Shown here: positions 5,214-5,405 of the stretch, one piece after another | Layout: every line of letters starts with the position of its first letter | Numbering within the stretch: position 1 is the stretch's first letter | DNA from: JBDIBB01 sp039812685 | GTDB lineage: Bacteria; Acidobacteriota; Vicinamibacteria; Vicinamibacterales; JAFNAJ01 | NCBI GenBank assembly: GCA_039812685.1 | Contig: JBDIBB010000216.1 | Coordinates: 1 to 5,405, forward strand | DNA length: 5,405 nucleotides | Direction: 5' to 3' | Translations under genes and position numbers: made by a program | Notes under the pieces: model-generated | Database searches by the model: none | What the model was told of the DNA's origin: nothing | What the model saw: the letters and a program-made list of their open reading frames with translations, nothing else

Positions 5214-5405
5214 TCACCGGCGCGCGAGCGCGGCTGGAATCCTCCCGTCTCCGTCCCCGGCCTTGCGCCTGGTCATCTCCGCGACCGCCCGGGGTCCGCG
5301 CGGGCCGCAGAGGACGCGGATCAGCAGGAGCACGAGCCGCGTGCGCGGCGTGTCGAGGAGGCGCGCATCGGCATCGCGGGAGAGGTAGCCGCCCTCGCGC
5401 AGGAT
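5214..5405 (-). CDS. Unidentified protein, C-terminal fragment (5' end beyond window)
   Basis: An open frame enters from the right edge and runs 63 codons to a TGA at 5216-5214. The visible tail begins ILREGGYLSRDADARLLD, has a short hydrophobic stretch RLVLLLIRVLCG (about 23-34 of the visible part) and ends in a basic, Gly/Ala/Arg-rich tail. Third codon positions are strongly G/C like the neighbouring genes, and the reading frame is unbroken across nearly 200 bp, which supports real coding. I do not recognise a family from this fragment. It converges on the beta-barrel gene with a 56-bp gap containing a hairpin. Confidence 0.55.
   Translation of the reverse strand: MLREGGYLSRDADARLLDTPRTRLVLLLIRVLCGPRGPRAVAEMTRRKAGDGDGRIPAALARR

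Noticed and set aside
4594..5217. 207-codon open frame on the minus strand
   Set aside because: It is antisense to the beta-barrel gene, which has a signal peptide, good Shine-Dalgarno and terminal Phe; the minus-strand product shows no domain.
1..5405. Search for RNA genes, CRISPR repeats, insertion sequences, attachment sites or phage defence genes
   Set aside because: No tRNA or rRNA-like sequence, no regularly spaced direct repeats, and no transposase, integrase, nuclease or toxin-antitoxin motifs were seen in any coding frame.

Overview
The window is very GC-rich and tightly packed. Coding regions show strong G/C preference at third codon positions, and Shine-Dalgarno motifs are clear at most starts. 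Signal peptides and an outer-membrane beta-barrel protein point to a diderm (Gram-negative-type) bacterium. The mix of a secreted amidohydrolase of the D-aminoacylase type, a short FG-GAP protein and a high-GC genome would suit Acidobacteriota (for example Vicinamibacteria-like soil bacteria). That placement is a guess from style, not from a marker gene.

Layout from left to right. (1) Positions 1-1202, minus strand: a DegT/DnrJ/EryC1/StrS-type PLP aminotransferase whose last few residues lie beyond the left edge. (2) 1314-1883, minus: a DedA/VTT-family membrane protein. (3) 1884-2091: a 208-bp gap rich in short inverted repeats. (4) 2092-2679, minus: a small secreted protein with two FG-GAP/VCBS-like calcium loops, preceded by the best promoter in the window. 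(5) 2827-4440, minus: a secreted metal-dependent amidohydrolase of the N-acyl-D-amino-acid deacylase family. (6) 4441-4572: a divergent intergenic region with a 10-bp stem next to the downstream ribosome binding site. (7) 4573-5157, plus: a signal-peptide-bearing eight-strand-type outer-membrane beta-barrel protein. (8) 5158-5213: a short convergent gap holding a compact hairpin. (9) 5214-5405, minus: the C-terminal 63 residues of an unidentified protein that enters from the right edge.

The genes do not form an obvious single pathway. The amidohydrolase (predicted periplasmic) and the beta-barrel protein (outer membrane) share a divergent control region. The FG-GAP protein, DedA protein and aminotransferase are co-directional and could be partly co-transcribed, though gaps of 208 and 111 bp leave room for separate control. 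I found no RNA gene, CRISPR array, insertion sequence or phage signature, and no convincing new multi-gene system. The points most worth a second look are the divergent active-site loop of the aminotransferase, the metal-ligand change in the amidohydrolase, and the non-coding inverted repeats.
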